Part shown: one piece after another, positions 54,966 to 64,000 of the stretch
Numbering within the stretch: position 1 is the first letter of the stretch
Layout: each line of letters starts with the position of its first letter
From: Methylacidiphilales bacterium
GTDB lineage: Bacteria > Verrucomicrobiota > Verrucomicrobiia > Methylacidiphilales > UBA1321
DNA: 64,000 nucleotides
Direction of reading: 5' to 3'
Assembly: GCA_021272165.1 (NCBI GenBank)
Contig: JAJSLK010000028.1
Coordinates: forward strand, 1-64,000
Made by a program: the position numbers and the translations under genes
Notes under the pieces: generated by a model
What the model was told of the DNA's origin: nothing
The model's database searches: none
Seen by the model: the letters and a program-made list of their open reading frames with translations, nothing else

Positions 54966-55991
54966 ATGCCTGCAAAAATTTACTCCGACAAAGACGGTGA
55001 TCTGAACGCGCTCAAAAACAAAACCGTGGCCGTAATCGGTTTTGGTTCGCAGGGCCACGCCCATGCGCTGAATCTCAAGGAGAGCGGCGTCAAGGTCGTC
55101 ATCGGCCTTTATCCCGGCAGCAAATCGATTGCCACGGCGAAGAAGATGGGCTTCCAGGTCTTTACCACTGCCGAGGCAGTCAAGAAGGCCGACATCATTT
55201 TCATGGCCGTGCCCGACCTCAGCATCGCCGGCGTTTATGAAAAGGACGTGGCGCCGAACCTGACCAAGGGCAAGACGCTGCTCTTCTCGCACGGCTTCGC
55301 CATCCATTTCAAGACGGTGAAACCACCAAAGGACATCGACGTCATCATGGTCGCGCCAAAGGGGCCGGGCCATCTCGTCCGCCGCCAGTACCAGGAAGGC
55401 CGCGGCGTTCCCGCTCTGATCGCGGTCTATCAGAATCCGAGCAAGCAGGCGAGGAAGGTTGCGCTGGCCTGGGCCAAGGGCATCGGCGGAACGCGCGCGG
55501 GCGTAATTGAAACGAGCTTCAAGGAAGAAACCGAGACCGATCTCTTCGGCGAGCAGGCCGTGCTTTGCGGCGGCGCCAGCGCGCTCGTACAGGCCGGTTA
55601 CGACACGCTTGTGGCGGCGGGTTACCAGCCCGAGATGGCTTATTTCGAATGCCTGCACGAATTAAAATTGATCGTTGATCTGATGTACGAGGCCGGTATC
55701 TCGGGCATGCGGTTCTCCATTTCGGAAACGGCCAAGTATGGTGATGTGGTCACCGGGCCGCGCATCATCAACAAGGCCGTGCGCGCGGAGATGAAACAGG
55801 TTCTCAAGGAAATCCAGAACGGCACGTTTGCCAAAGGCTGGATCCGCGAAGCGAAGACAGGCAAGAAGAAGTACCACAAGCTTCTCGCCGCCGGCGCCAA
55901 GCACCCGATTGAAAAAACGGGCGCCCGGCTCCGCGGCCTGATGCCCTGGATCGGCAAGCGCAATATCGGTGGTGCGCAGGCCGCCTATTGA
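54966..55991 (+). CDS. ilvC: ketol-acid reductoisomerase
   Basis: IlvC converts acetolactate to 2,3-dihydroxyisovalerate in branched-chain amino-acid synthesis using NADPH and Mg. The Rossmann motif [13 protein letters not shown] and the substrate segment [13 protein letters not shown] are clear, and [17 protein letters not shown] carries the metal ligands. At 341 residues it is the short class I form. No acetolactate synthase genes are near. A TPR protein follows 17 bases after its stop. Confidence 0.96.
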   Translation: MPAKIYSDKDGDLNALKNKTVAVIGFGSQGHAHALNLKESGVKVVIGLYPGSKSIATAKKMGFQVFTTAEAVKKADIIFMAVPDLSIAGVYEKDVAPNLTKGKTLLFSHGFAIHFKTVKPPKDIDVIMVAPKGPGHLVRRQYQEGRGVPALIAVYQNPSKQARKVALAWAKGIGGTRAGVIETSFKEETETDLFGEQAVLCGGASALVQAGYDTLVAAGYQPEMAYFECLHELKLIVDLMYEAGISGMRFSISETAKYGDVVTGPRIINKAVRAEMKQVLKEIQNGTFAKGWIREAKTGKKKYHKLLAAGAKHPIEKTGARLRGLMPWIGKRNIGGAQAAY

Positions 55992-56008
55992 TTCGGCAGG
56001 TGCGCCGG

Positions 56009-56830
56009 ATGAAAGCGGGATTTTTCCTCGCCGTCGCGATGATGGCGCTCGTCTTGGGACGGGCGCCCGCGCAGACTCCGGCGCCCACGGCTGATCCGGC
56101 CAAGATCGCCGATTTCGAGAAGCGTTTTGCCCAGGGCCAGGAACTTGAGCAGGAGGGAAAGCTCGAGGAGGCCCGCACCGTGTTTGACGGCATCATCGCC
56201 GAATCGCCGGAAGCAAAAGGGTCCCTGCGCGAGGCGGGATTCATCAGCGTGCGGCTCGGCGAGTTGGAAAAGGCGGATGGCTATTTCGAAAAACTCCACG
56301 CCCTTGTTCCCGATTATCCGGCGGCGCTTGAATCGCTCATCCAGATCAATCAGTCGCTCCGGCGCGATGTGAAAGTGGAACGGTTCCTGAAGGAGTTCCG
56401 CGATCTTCACGCCAGCGAAAAAAATTCCGACTTCAGCCATTCACTTTATTTCGTCCGCGAACGCATTCATGCCGGTGACCAGCAGATCATTGTCACCGAA
56501 TTTTTCGATTTCATGCAGCAACCGAACACGGTCTGGATGGCCGAGCTTTTTGATGCCGGAGGCCACCTAAAAAGGCGCATTCTGCTCAATTACGATCCCG
56601 ACGCAACGGAAGCACTGCACCAGCGCGATCCCAAATACGCCTCGACCCAGGTCTTCACCTGGTTCGAGCACAAACTGAAGAACGAGCAGCCGGTTGAGAT
56701 TGTGGCCTACGTGCAGATTTTCGCGCTGCCCGATTACGCGAAGTTCCGCAGCGCCATGTTGTCGATCCTGGCCGACACGCCCAAACCGATCTACACCCAG
56801 GCCATCGGTGGTTCCGGCTCGGGGCAATAA
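56009..56830 (+). CDS. secreted TPR-like protein of unknown function
   Basis: A signal peptide (GFFLAVAMMALVLGRAPAQ) precedes a TPR-like helical region (FAQGQELEQEGKLEEARTVFDGII and GELEKADGYFEKLHALVPDYPAAL) and a second half with a beta-rich profile. It lies 17 bases after ilvC. The ATG at 56009 was chosen; an in-frame TTG at 55988 would overlap the ilvC stop. The protein probably sits in the periplasm, but its role is not known. Confidence 0.6.
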   Translation: MKAGFFLAVAMMALVLGRAPAQTPAPTADPAKIADFEKRFAQGQELEQEGKLEEARTVFDGIIAESPEAKGSLREAGFISVRLGELEKADGYFEKLHALVPDYPAALESLIQINQSLRRDVKVERFLKEFRDLHASEKNSDFSHSLYFVRERIHAGDQQIIVTEFFDFMQQPNTVWMAELFDAGGHLKRRILLNYDPDATEALHQRDPKYASTQVFTWFEHKLKNEQPVEIVAYVQIFALPDYAKFRSAMLSILADTPKPIYTQAIGGSGSGQ

Positions 56831-56837
56831 AGGCCGG

Positions 56838-58772
56838 TCAGGGTTTGGGCGGTTCGGCCGGGGAATTGACCGGCGCGGAACTGGATGGATTGGTCATGCC
56901 GAATTTCCGCGCATCATTCGGATAGAGGCGCCAGAGTGTCTTGAGTTCTATCTGCGCATCCTCGTCATCGCCGCGGGCCGCGTCGATCTGCGCCAGCTTC
57001 AATCCCACGCGAATGCGATCGATCGGGGCTGCATCGGCGATCATCGCCTGCTTATAAGCCGCCTCCGCCGCCTGACCTGCGTTGGGATCGTTTGACTTGG
57101 CGAGCAGGTCGCCCAGGCCTTCCTCGGCAATCGGACCCGCGCCAGGAACGTCAAGGGCATGGACCAGCGTATCGGTATCGGCGGTTAGTTTACCGGCGGC
57201 GATTTTCCGCTGCACCTGTTGCAGCAGGAGCCAGTCATCATGGTTCGATCGGGGCGTGCCCGCGCGAGCGACGGCCTCATCGAGGGGCACGAGAAACGGG
57301 CGATAGAGCGGATCGCCCACGACCGTCGTCATCCACGAGAGACCCGGCTGCGCCGCATAAGCCGCCTCGGCGAAATAATCGCCGTCGAGGAGGTGTTTGG
57401 TGAAGATGTCTTCATGCGGCGTCATCACCAGATAGGGTTCATAAACGTCGCCCATTGTTGCGGCGGCGCCATGGGCGATGAGCGGGCCGACCCATGCGTC
57501 GGTCAGGCTGCGCACGGTGCTCGCGCTGTAGGAATGGAGATGATAGGCGATGGCGCCCTTCACGAAGCGGTCTGGCGATGTGACCCAGGGCCCCGTGGCG
57601 TTGCCGGTGTACCAGCCGAGGTAAATCGCGACATGGTTACAAGGGTCGGTCGGCGGCAATACATCGGGATTGTCATCGAATTTGATCAGCCAGCCGGCCT
57701 TGGCCAGCATCGCCCGGGCGCCGCGCAGCCAGGTATCGCCGGAGGTGTACTGGTTCTTCACATCCGTCAACCCGCGCGTGTCGATCACGGTCAAGCCGGC
57801 CAGCCTATTCTTCTCCGCATAGAGCGTGTCGTCGATCACCCGCCGGACGTCGGCTGGCCGCGGACCGTCCAGCCGCGTCACGAGAATGATGTTGCGGGCC
57901 AGTTCCGGTCCGGGCCGGTAGATTCCCTTCATCGTTGGATCGAAGAAAATATTGGGGACGAATCCCCCTTTTGGCAGGCCGAAGATCGGCAGAAGTGCGA
58001 GTTCGCTGTCGACCGCGGCGGCGTTGGTTTGCAGGACCGCTTGTGCCTGCATGGAGTTGTCGTTGTTGGGATCGGGCGCGATTTTAAGCGGAACGCCGCG
58101 CATCAGCACGATAGCCCAGATATCATTGCGGGTGGCGACGAGGAGATCCAGCGGCCGGCTGTTGAGATGGGTCGAGACCTGCCGCCGATCCATCCAATTC
58201 TTCTGCATGAGATAGGAAATGATCGGTTCGCGGATCGTCCCCTCATATTGTTCCCGGGTTATCTCCTCCGTGGTTGGGCACGCGATGGCCAGGACGCGCT
58301 CGGGCGGAATGTTGCGGCGTTGCGCGTAATATTGCGCCAATGAACGGCTGTCGGAGTCATTGGAGTTGTAAACCACCAGCAAATGTTTGGGCAACGCCTC
58401 CGGATCGCCTTTCATCGCCAGCATCCGGGCCGCTTCGCGGGCCTTGTCAGTGTCTGTAGCGATGCCTTCGGACTCAGGGACTGATTCTGTTTTGGGCGCG
58501 ATTGACAATCCGTTCGTCTCGGGTGGCGGCGGCAGATCGGGATGCGTTTCGGGCTGGGATGGGGACGAATTGGAACCGGGCAGCGCCGGTGGCACCGTCC
58601 AGAATCGCGGGGGCGGATTGGAGCCGGGGGCTTCCCGGCCCAGGGGTTCCTGGGCACGAACCGCTGGAAAAGTTCCAACCAGCAAAACCAACACCGCCAG
58701 CCGCCCAGCCCAAGGCCAGGCCGCGCATCGTGCCGGAGCCCCCCGGCGCAGCTGGTGGTCGGGTTCCATCAA
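56838..58772 (-). CDS. TIGR03790 family exported protein
   Basis: The 644-residue protein has a signal peptide and a Pro/Glu/Ser-rich linker. The conserved body has LLVVYNSNDSDSRSLAQYYAQRR, DLLVATRNDIWAIVLMRGVP and YLGWYTGNATGPW. This family is found in Acidobacteria and Verrucomicrobia and has no settled function. A repeated helical tail (EEGLGDLLAKSNDPNAGQAAE) may be TPR-like. It is 18 bases downstream of the Dabb gene on the same strand. Confidence 0.8.
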   Translation of the reverse strand: MMEPDHQLRRGAPARCAAWPWAGRLAVLVLLVGTFPAVRAQEPLGREAPGSNPPPRFWTVPPALPGSNSSPSQPETHPDLPPPPETNGLSIAPKTESVPESEGIATDTDKAREAARMLAMKGDPEALPKHLLVVYNSNDSDSRSLAQYYAQRRNIPPERVLAIACPTTEEITREQYEGTIREPIISYLMQKNWMDRRQVSTHLNSRPLDLLVATRNDIWAIVLMRGVPLKIAPDPNNDNSMQAQAVLQTNAAAVDSELALLPIFGLPKGGFVPNIFFDPTMKGIYRPGPELARNIILVTRLDGPRPADVRRVIDDTLYAEKNRLAGLTVIDTRGLTDVKNQYTSGDTWLRGARAMLAKAGWLIKFDDNPDVLPPTDPCNHVAIYLGWYTGNATGPWVTSPDRFVKGAIAYHLHSYSASTVRSLTDAWVGPLIAHGAAATMGDVYEPYLVMTPHEDIFTKHLLDGDYFAEAAYAAQPGLSWMTTVVGDPLYRPFLVPLDEAVARAGTPRSNHDDWLLLQQVQRKIAAGKLTADTDTLVHALDVPGAGPIAEEGLGDLLAKSNDPNAGQAAEAAYKQAMIADAAPIDRIRVGLKLAQIDAARGDDEDAQIELKTLWRLYPNDARKFGMTNPSSSAPVNSPAEPPKP

Positions 58773-58790
58773 ATTGGCGACTTTGACACC

Positions 58791-59147
58791 CTACTCCATG
58801 CTTTCCACAGAGCAAGTTTTGCCGCCGCCAGCGGCGGGCAGCTTTCCATTATTAATGGCCAGTGGCTCGTAGTCGATTTCCATGAAATCAGTGACTTCGG
58901 GCTTCCAGCGGTTTTCGACAAAGGTGACGTGATCGGGATGCTGGTTGTAAGTCTGGTAATCGGCCGGTCCGGCGAAGTCCATGGAAAGGCCGAACGTATA
59001 GATGTTCTTTTTGCTCACCTGCCGGTAACGCTCGAAATTCTTTACGGTCGGAATATCGGCGAGTTTTTGGATTGCGGTGAGGAAGTCCCTTTCCTGCGGC
59101 GAGCCCGCGGAATGCCTGAGTTTGAAAACAACGGTATGGCGGATCAT
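58791..59147 (-). CDS. Dabb-domain (stress-responsive A/B barrel) protein
   Basis: The protein starts MIRHTVVFKLRHSAGSPQE, the standard opening of dimeric alpha/beta-barrel proteins, and continues through FGLSMDFAGPADYQTYNQHPDHVTF. The ATG at 59147 gives 118 residues; longer frames add a tail that overlaps the upstream hydrolase. The role is unknown, though a heme or small-ligand barrel is possible. It is tied to the MBL-fold gene and the TIGR03790 gene. Confidence 0.8.
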   Translation of the reverse strand: MIRHTVVFKLRHSAGSPQERDFLTAIQKLADIPTVKNFERYRQVSKKNIYTFGLSMDFAGPADYQTYNQHPDHVTFVENRWKPEVTDFMEIDYEPLAINNGKLPAAGGGKTCSVESME

Positions 59148-59169
59148 GGATGGATAAATATTGAAGAAA

Positions 59170-59970
59170 TCAGATTTCGATTTTCCGGCCATCGTAAGCG
59201 ACTTCGATTCCGGGTGGTAATTCCCGCGACCGGTCGGCATGGCACTTGTCGTGGGTCTGGTGGGTGAGAAGCGTTTGCCGGGCGCCGATGGCCTGGGCGA
59301 TCGCCACGGCCTGGCTTACCGTGAGATGAGTTGGATGCGGCTTGTCGCGCAAGCCGTCGATGATCAAAACCTCGACGTCCTTGATGGCGGCGCAGATCGG
59401 CGCCGGCACGTTGGCGCAGTCGCTCAGGTAAGCGAGCAGCCTGCGCTCGCCCTGATTGAAAAGAAATCCAAGGGTTGACCAGGACCCGTGCGGAACAGAT
59501 AGCGGAGTAAGCGTCATGCCACCCAACTCGAAGGAGCCCGTGATGAGATGCGGCGTGACATGGACATAGCCGGGCACCGTTTTTTTGGGATCAAAGGCAT
59601 AAAAGAAAATGCGCTGCAGGTGCAGCATCGTCTCCTCTGTGGCATAGATCGGCAACGGGCCACCCTGCAAATCGCAGAAACGGCGCAGATCGTCAAAGCC
59701 GAGAATGTGATCGGCATGCGCATGGGTGAAAAGCACGGCATCGATATGGTCTAGTCCTTCGCGTAGCGCCTGCTGCCGCAGGTCGGGCGTCGTATCGATC
59801 AGAATTTTGACCCCGGGCATTTCCACAAAAATCGAGGAACGGGTCCGCTTGTCGCGGGGGTCGTCCGACAAGCAAATTGGACACTTGCAGCCGATCAGCG
59901 GCACGCCGGTCGACGTTCCGGAACCAAGCACCGTCACCTTCAACGTCGGGTGCGAATTTTCCGTCGGCAT
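59170..59970 (-). CDS. MBL-fold metal-dependent hydrolase (PhnP-like)
   Basis: The metallo-beta-lactamase fold is shown by VTVLGSGTSTGVPLIGC, the metal motif THAHADHILGFDD and LTHQTHDK near the C-terminus. Cysteines in GCKCPIC form an extra metal site as in PhnP-type phosphodiesterases. PhnP opens cyclic phosphates in phosphonate metabolism, but no phn genes are close, so the substrate stays open. The 266 residues are normal for the family. Confidence 0.82.
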   Translation of the reverse strand: MPTENSHPTLKVTVLGSGTSTGVPLIGCKCPICLSDDPRDKRTRSSIFVEMPGVKILIDTTPDLRQQALREGLDHIDAVLFTHAHADHILGFDDLRRFCDLQGGPLPIYATEETMLHLQRIFFYAFDPKKTVPGYVHVTPHLITGSFELGGMTLTPLSVPHGSWSTLGFLFNQGERRLLAYLSDCANVPAPICAAIKDVEVLIIDGLRDKPHPTHLTVSQAVAIAQAIGARQTLLTHQTHDKCHADRSRELPPGIEVAYDGRKIEI

Positions 59971-60061
59971 CCTTTCAGATTGCCTTCATGGCTCGGGATT
60001 TCACGCCAAAAGCGTGAATTCGTCTTGTTTTCCTCCTTAGCCGCCTTAGCATCAGGAAAAT

Positions 60062-60934
60062 ATGAAGTGCAAGCCACTGGCTGTCCTTGGCGCGCTTTTA
60101 CTCGCGGCCGGCTCCTCCGCTCTGGCCCAGATTCAGGTTGCCGCGCAAACCGAGCGCAGCAACTTCCTTCTCTATGAGCGGGTTGACCTCCTTGTCACCG
60201 TCACGAACACGACGGACACCGACATCGACCTGAACAACACGGAAGGTCACCCCTGGCTCTCATTTCTGGTCACGACCCCCAACGGTCTGCCCGTCCATTC
60301 CGAACGCCAAAGCAATTTCAGTCCGCTGACGCTCAAGGGCGGCGAAACCAAGACGCTGCGCATCAATCTCACGCCTTTGTTTGCCTTCCGGCAGGAGGGA
60401 AATTACCTGGCCTCGGCCGTCATCGATTTGCCTGGTGCGGACCAGATCACATCGCAGTCCGTGCCATTTAATGTGGTACACGGGCGGCAGGTTTGGAGCC
60501 AGACCCGCACCGTGGACGGGGCCGAACGGGTTTATTCGCTCATCCGGTTTTCGCCCAAGGTCGATTCGACCCACCTCTATTTGCGCGTGGAGGAACCGGC
60601 GGAAAACGTCGTGGACGCCAATCTTTCCCTCGGTGAAATCGTCTCCTACGTTGACCCGGATGTCTTCTTCGATCCCGCCGGAAACATCCATATCCTCCAG
60701 CCCATCGCGATGGGGACCTATCTCTATTCCCGCGCCGATGTGGAAGGGAAAGTCGTCCATCAGGCCATCTTCAAGACGTTCCACGATATTCCGCCCCGGT
60801 TGAGCAAAATCGAGGACGGCAACGTGATCGTCGTCGGCGGCCTCGAGGAAAATCCGAACATGCCGCGCGAGCGTCTGCACGATGCCCAGGGTGTCCAGAA
60901 GGTCGAAGCGCCCACCGGCGGCAGCATGCAGTAA
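60062..60934 (+). CDS. secreted protein of unknown function
   Basis: A signal peptide (LAVLGALLLAAGSSALAQ) is followed by a beta-rich mature part: QVAAQTERSNFLLYERVDLLVTVTN resembles an immunoglobulin-like adhesion or exopolymer domain. No catalytic motif is visible. The gene ends at 60934, next to the convergent stop of the MFS gene at 60935, with no space for a terminator. Confidence 0.6.
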   Translation: MKCKPLAVLGALLLAAGSSALAQIQVAAQTERSNFLLYERVDLLVTVTNTTDTDIDLNNTEGHPWLSFLVTTPNGLPVHSERQSNFSPLTLKGGETKTLRINLTPLFAFRQEGNYLASAVIDLPGADQITSQSVPFNVVHGRQVWSQTRTVDGAERVYSLIRFSPKVDSTHLYLRVEEPAENVVDANLSLGEIVSYVDPDVFFDPAGNIHILQPIAMGTYLYSRADVEGKVVHQAIFKTFHDIPPRLSKIEDGNVIVVGGLEENPNMPRERLHDAQGVQKVEAPTGGSMQ

Positions 60935-62392
60935 TCATCCCACCGGCGGCACGACTTTGTGCTGGCTGACCATATTGCCGTCGTCGCTTTTCAGTCCGCG
61001 GAAGACAATCGTCGAGAGAATCGTCCACGCCCCGAGAAAGAGAAAGGCGTGATGAATCCCATGGATCATTTCCGGGGCGCTGGCATGGGTGCGGTCGGGC
61101 ACGAAGAAGGCGGCCGACAGGGAAGCGATCGCCACGCCGAAGCTGATCGAAAGCTGCTGCATCATGCTCGCGATGGTGCTGGCGCTGCTTGCCTGTTCAT
61201 CGGTCACGTCGGCATAGACCAGCGTGTTCATGCTCGTGTACTGGAGCGAGGTGAAGAACCCGTAGATAAAAAGTTGTCCCACCACAAGCCAGAGCGGCGT
61301 CCTCGCTCCAATGGTCGCAAAAAGAATGATCATCGCGCCGATCAGGACTGTATTGGAAACAAGCACGCGCCGGTAACCGAACCGGCGCAGAATGGCCGGC
61401 ATGGTGATTTTCAGGCTCATGGAGGCCACGGCCTGTGGGACCATCAGCAGGCCCGAAACTACCGGCGAGAAACCCAGCCCGACCTGATAAAGGAGCGGCA
61501 GAAGAAATGGAATGCCCCCGATGCCCAGTCGGGTAAAGAAACTGCCCCCCACGGAGGCGCGGAAGGTCCTGACCCGGAAGAGGCCGAGACGCAGCAGCGG
61601 AAACCGCGTGCGCGTCGCGCGCCAGCCATACGCCACCAGGAGCAGAAGAGAAATCGTGAGCAGGCCGAAGATGGCAGGCCAGCCCAGCGTGTGTTCGCCA
61701 AAAATCTCGAGCACATACGATAAGAGCGCGATGCCGGAGCCGAAAAGTGCCATCCCAGCCAGATCAAGCGGAGGCGTTCTGGTTCTTCGGTAATCGGGCA
61801 GATAGCGATAAATCACATAGAGACCCACCAAGCCGACCGGCACATTGATGAAGAAGACCCCGCGCCAGTGAAGATAGGTGACGAAAAGTCCGCCCACGAT
61901 CGGGCCCAGCACCGGACCGACCAGGCCGGGAATGGCCACGAAACTCATCGCACGCACCAGCTCCGATTTGGCAAAAGTCCGCACCAATGTCAGCCGGCCT
62001 ACCGGCACCATCATCGCGCCGCCGCAGCCCTGCAGAATTCGGCATGCCACCAGCACATGGATATTATTCGCGATGCCGCAGAGAAGGGAGCCGAGCGTGA
62101 AAATGCCGATGGCCGAGGAAAACACCCGTCGTGTGCCAAAGCGGTCGGCCATCCAGCCGCTGATCGGGATGAACACGGCCAAGCTTAACGTATAACTGGC
62201 CAGCACCGCCTTCATGTTCAGCGGCGTCACCGCCAGCGCCCGGGCCACCGCCGGAACCGCGGTATTCAGGATCGTCGTGTCGAGCGCCTGCATGAAAAAA
62301 GCGACGGCCACCAGCCACGGCAGCAGTTGCTTCACCGCGGGAGATGGCGCCTGGGTCGCGACCGGCGCTTCAGCCGTCGGGGTCCCCTTCAT
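60935..62392 (-). CDS. MFS drug:proton antiporter (DHA2/EmrB-like)
   Basis: The 485-residue protein has about 14 membrane helices. The MFS motif A (PISGWMADRFGTRRVF) and the antiporter motif C (GLVGPVLGPIVGG) point to drug efflux. TTILNTAVPAVARAL in the first helix is typical of DHA2 exporters. No EmrA-like adaptor accompanies it. The dps gene lies just upstream, on the same strand, 31 bases away. Confidence 0.9.
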   Translation of the reverse strand: MKGTPTAEAPVATQAPSPAVKQLLPWLVAVAFFMQALDTTILNTAVPAVARALAVTPLNMKAVLASYTLSLAVFIPISGWMADRFGTRRVFSSAIGIFTLGSLLCGIANNIHVLVACRILQGCGGAMMVPVGRLTLVRTFAKSELVRAMSFVAIPGLVGPVLGPIVGGLFVTYLHWRGVFFINVPVGLVGLYVIYRYLPDYRRTRTPPLDLAGMALFGSGIALLSYVLEIFGEHTLGWPAIFGLLTISLLLLVAYGWRATRTRFPLLRLGLFRVRTFRASVGGSFFTRLGIGGIPFLLPLLYQVGLGFSPVVSGLLMVPQAVASMSLKITMPAILRRFGYRRVLVSNTVLIGAMIILFATIGARTPLWLVVGQLFIYGFFTSLQYTSMNTLVYADVTDEQASSASTIASMMQQLSISFGVAIASLSAAFFVPDRTHASAPEMIHGIHHAFLFLGAWTILSTIVFRGLKSDDGNMVSQHKVVPPVG

Positions 62393-62423
62393 GCCTTTCC
62401 GGCAGGTCGATCAGGACAGCGCT

Positions 62424-62954
62424 TCAAGCCCGCTCTTTTCGGGTCGCCTCAAAGAGGAACCAAGTTCGCCGCTCCGTTTCATCGATCCAGTTCTCGATCA
62501 GGCTGGCCGACGCGACATCGTCATTTTCATCGCAGATCTCGTGGGCCTCGCGAAGGCGCGTGGTTAGTTCCCTGTTGTCGTCCCGCAACTCGGCCAGCAT
62601 CTCGTCCGGGCCGACGAAATCGGAATTATTGTCCGAGACCCGCTGCAGTCGAGCGATGTGCCCGATGGAGCGGAGCGTGACTCCGCCGATCTTCCGCACC
62701 CGTTCCGCCAGCGGATCGGTCATGGCGAAGATATGGTCGGCATGGTCATCGAGCAGCAGATGATAGTCCCGGAAATGGGGCCCGCTCATATGCCAGTGGA
62801 AATTCTTCGTCTTCAGGTAGAGCGCGAAAACGTCGGCCAGGAGGCCATTTAATGCATTGGATATGTCCCGCGTTGCCTTGGGTTCAAGGTCCGTCACGGT
62901 GGCCAGCGGCGCTTGCCGCCGGTTCAGAAGGGTTTTGTGATTCGAATGGGGCAT
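62424..62954 (-). CDS. dps: Dps-family DNA starvation/ferritin-like protein
   Basis: The 176 residues form a four-helix ferritin-like bundle. NFHWHMSGPHFRDYH and LLDDHADHIFAMTDPLAERVRKIGG carry the inter-subunit ferroxidase ligands. Dps cages bind DNA and oxidise iron with hydrogen peroxide, protecting the genome. It is longer than E. coli Dps by a short basic N-terminal extension (NHKTLLNRRQ) that may help DNA binding. It is divergent from the sthA-like gene. Confidence 0.92.
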   Translation of the reverse strand: MPHSNHKTLLNRRQAPLATVTDLEPKATRDISNALNGLLADVFALYLKTKNFHWHMSGPHFRDYHLLLDDHADHIFAMTDPLAERVRKIGGVTLRSIGHIARLQRVSDNNSDFVGPDEMLAELRDDNRELTTRLREAHEICDENDDVASASLIENWIDETERRTWFLFEATRKERA

Positions 62955-63112
62955 GGGATTCCTTTAATTAGGGGTTGAGAGTCGGCTGCGTAAAAAACTA
63001 GCACTGATTTGGGATGGCCGCTAACGGCTTTCCGTTCCAGACGATCCCTTGCGATTTTCCTGCACAAAAAGTTGATTCTTTACCGGCTATGGTATCGTGC
63101 TGGATAGCCTCT

Positions 63113-64000
63113 ATGGCCAACGAACCAAAAACCTACGATCTCGTCATCCTGGGAGGCGGCCCGGCCGGGCTTATCGCCGCTGCCACCGCCTCCGTCTTTC
63201 ACAAGTCCGTCGCCCTGGTGGATGCTCACCATGAGCTCGGCGGCGCCGGCATCAACACCGGCACCGTGCCGAGCAAAACGCTGCGCGAAACCGCGCTGGC
63301 CCTTTCCGGCTTGAAATCGCGCAAGCTCTACGGCGTCGATCTCTCCCTGCGCCGTGCCGTGACAATTTCTGATTTCCTCGGGCACGAACAAAACGTCCGC
63401 GCCATCTTCAACGAAACTTACCTCAAACGGCTCGAGTCGAGCCGCGCCGATGTCTTTTTCGGCATCGCTTCCTTTGTCGATCCCCATACCGTCTCCGTCC
63501 AACTCATTCCCGACCCGAAACAGAAGGACAGCTCATCGGAGTCGGTTCTCCTGCGCGGTGAAAATATTCTGATCGCCACCGGGTCATCCCCCGTCCGTCC
63601 CGACATCTTTCCTTTTGGCAAAGGCGAGATCTACGACTCCGATACCATCCTCAACCTCGACCGCATTCCCAAGACCATGGCTGCGGTCGGCGCCGGAGTC
63701 ATCGGCAGCGAATACGCCTGCACGTTTGCCGCCCTTGGCGCGGAGGTACATCTCATCGATGGTCGCGACACGCTGCTGCCTTTTCTCGATGAAGAGATAT
63801 CCCATGCCCTCGTGGTCGCGATGGAACGGGGTGGCATCACCTTCCATTGGAATGAGAAGGTCCACGAATGCGAGATTTTACCCTCCAGCCGCGTCACGCT
63901 GAAGTTCGCTTCCGGTACTTCGCTGACCGTCGATGCCGTACTCGTGGCGGCGGGAAGAAAAAGCAATACGGAGAGGCTTAACCTTCAGGCCGCCGGTATC
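63113..64000 (+). CDS. sthA: soluble pyridine nucleotide transhydrogenase, 3' part outside the window
   Basis: Only the first 296 residues lie here. The FAD motif DLVILGGGPAGLIAAAT, the segment AGINTGTVPSKTLRE (lacking the CX4C pair of dihydrolipoamide dehydrogenases) and the second Rossmann motif VGAGVIGSEYACTFAALGAEV point to SthA, which balances NADPH and NADH. The start MANEPKTYD at 63113 follows a short AT-rich leader. The gene runs past the window end, so the C-terminal dimer domain is not seen. Confidence 0.88.
   Translation, partial: MANEPKTYDLVILGGGPAGLIAAATASVFHKSVALVDAHHELGGAGINTGTVPSKTLRETALALSGLKSRKLYGVDLSLRRAVTISDFLGHEQNVRAIFNETYLKRLESSRADVFFGIASFVDPHTVSVQLIPDPKQKDSSSESVLLRGENILIATGSSPVRPDIFPFGKGEIYDSDTILNLDRIPKTMAAVGAGVIGSEYACTFAALGAEVHLIDGRDTLLPFLDEEISHALVVAMERGGITFHWNEKVHECEILPSSRVTLKFASGTSLTVDAVLVAAGRKSNTERLNLQAAGI

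Overview
The window reads as chromosome of a member of the Verrucomicrobiota, probably an environmental lineage. This is an inference. It rests on high GC with weak or absent Shine-Dalgarno sites, on families frequent in that phylum (DUF2298-type membrane proteins, TIGR03790, ThuA plus Gfo/Idh/MocA pairs, NALR-type tyrosine recombinases) and on LPS-heptose and outer-membrane efflux genes that imply a diderm cell. No rRNA, tRNA or CRISPR array was seen.

Positions 1-7750 are accessory DNA. A tyrosine recombinase lies there in two ATGA-overlapping pieces, with debris of two further recombinases beside it. A 56-codon excisionase-like HTH gene is separated from the recombinase by a spacer bracketed by paired GTGGAGAA boxes. 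The rest is a broken radical-SAM gene, a KfrA-like plasmid protein behind a 36-bp palindrome, two unrecognised genes, and a umuD-like/Y-family polymerase operon. The polymerase is fused in frame, near 7750, to the C-terminal half of a hybrid histidine kinase, so this point is the border between accessory and core DNA (or an assembly join).

Positions 7750-13874 form a sensory locus: the decapitated kinase, a membrane-anchored UrtA-type binding protein, a Cache-HAMP hybrid kinase and an overlapping REC-kinase. A 121-bp terminal-inverted-repeat element follows and recurs in a 278-bp form at 31905. Positions 14505-19668 hold a secreted glycosidase-like protein, a DUF2298 membrane protein, pdxH and a small secreted protein. 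Positions 19799-30371 are one co-directional block: ECF sigma factor, small membrane protein, Spy-like periplasmic protein, then a complete RND efflux system (adaptor, two pumps, outer-membrane factor). pepA follows.

Positions 32202-47988 carry a sigma-54 activator, a Memo-like protein, an AraC/ThuA/Gfo sugar cluster, a PA0069-type radical-SAM protein, uvrB interrupted by an amber codon, a second DUF2298 protein, cinA, recA and a SIMPL protein, and a ppx/HD pair. recA and the umuD-like gene share the motif TTRTAC-N4-GTATAW, a candidate LexA box. Positions 48074-64000 are mostly housekeeping: an ACT protein, rfaD, DUF309, glutaredoxin, a toxin-antitoxin pair with a doubly mutated toxin, two cupins, an AraC regulator, a CNNM transporter, aroD, ilvC, a TPR protein, TIGR03790, Dabb and MBL proteins, an MFS exporter, dps and a truncated sthA-like gene at the window edge.
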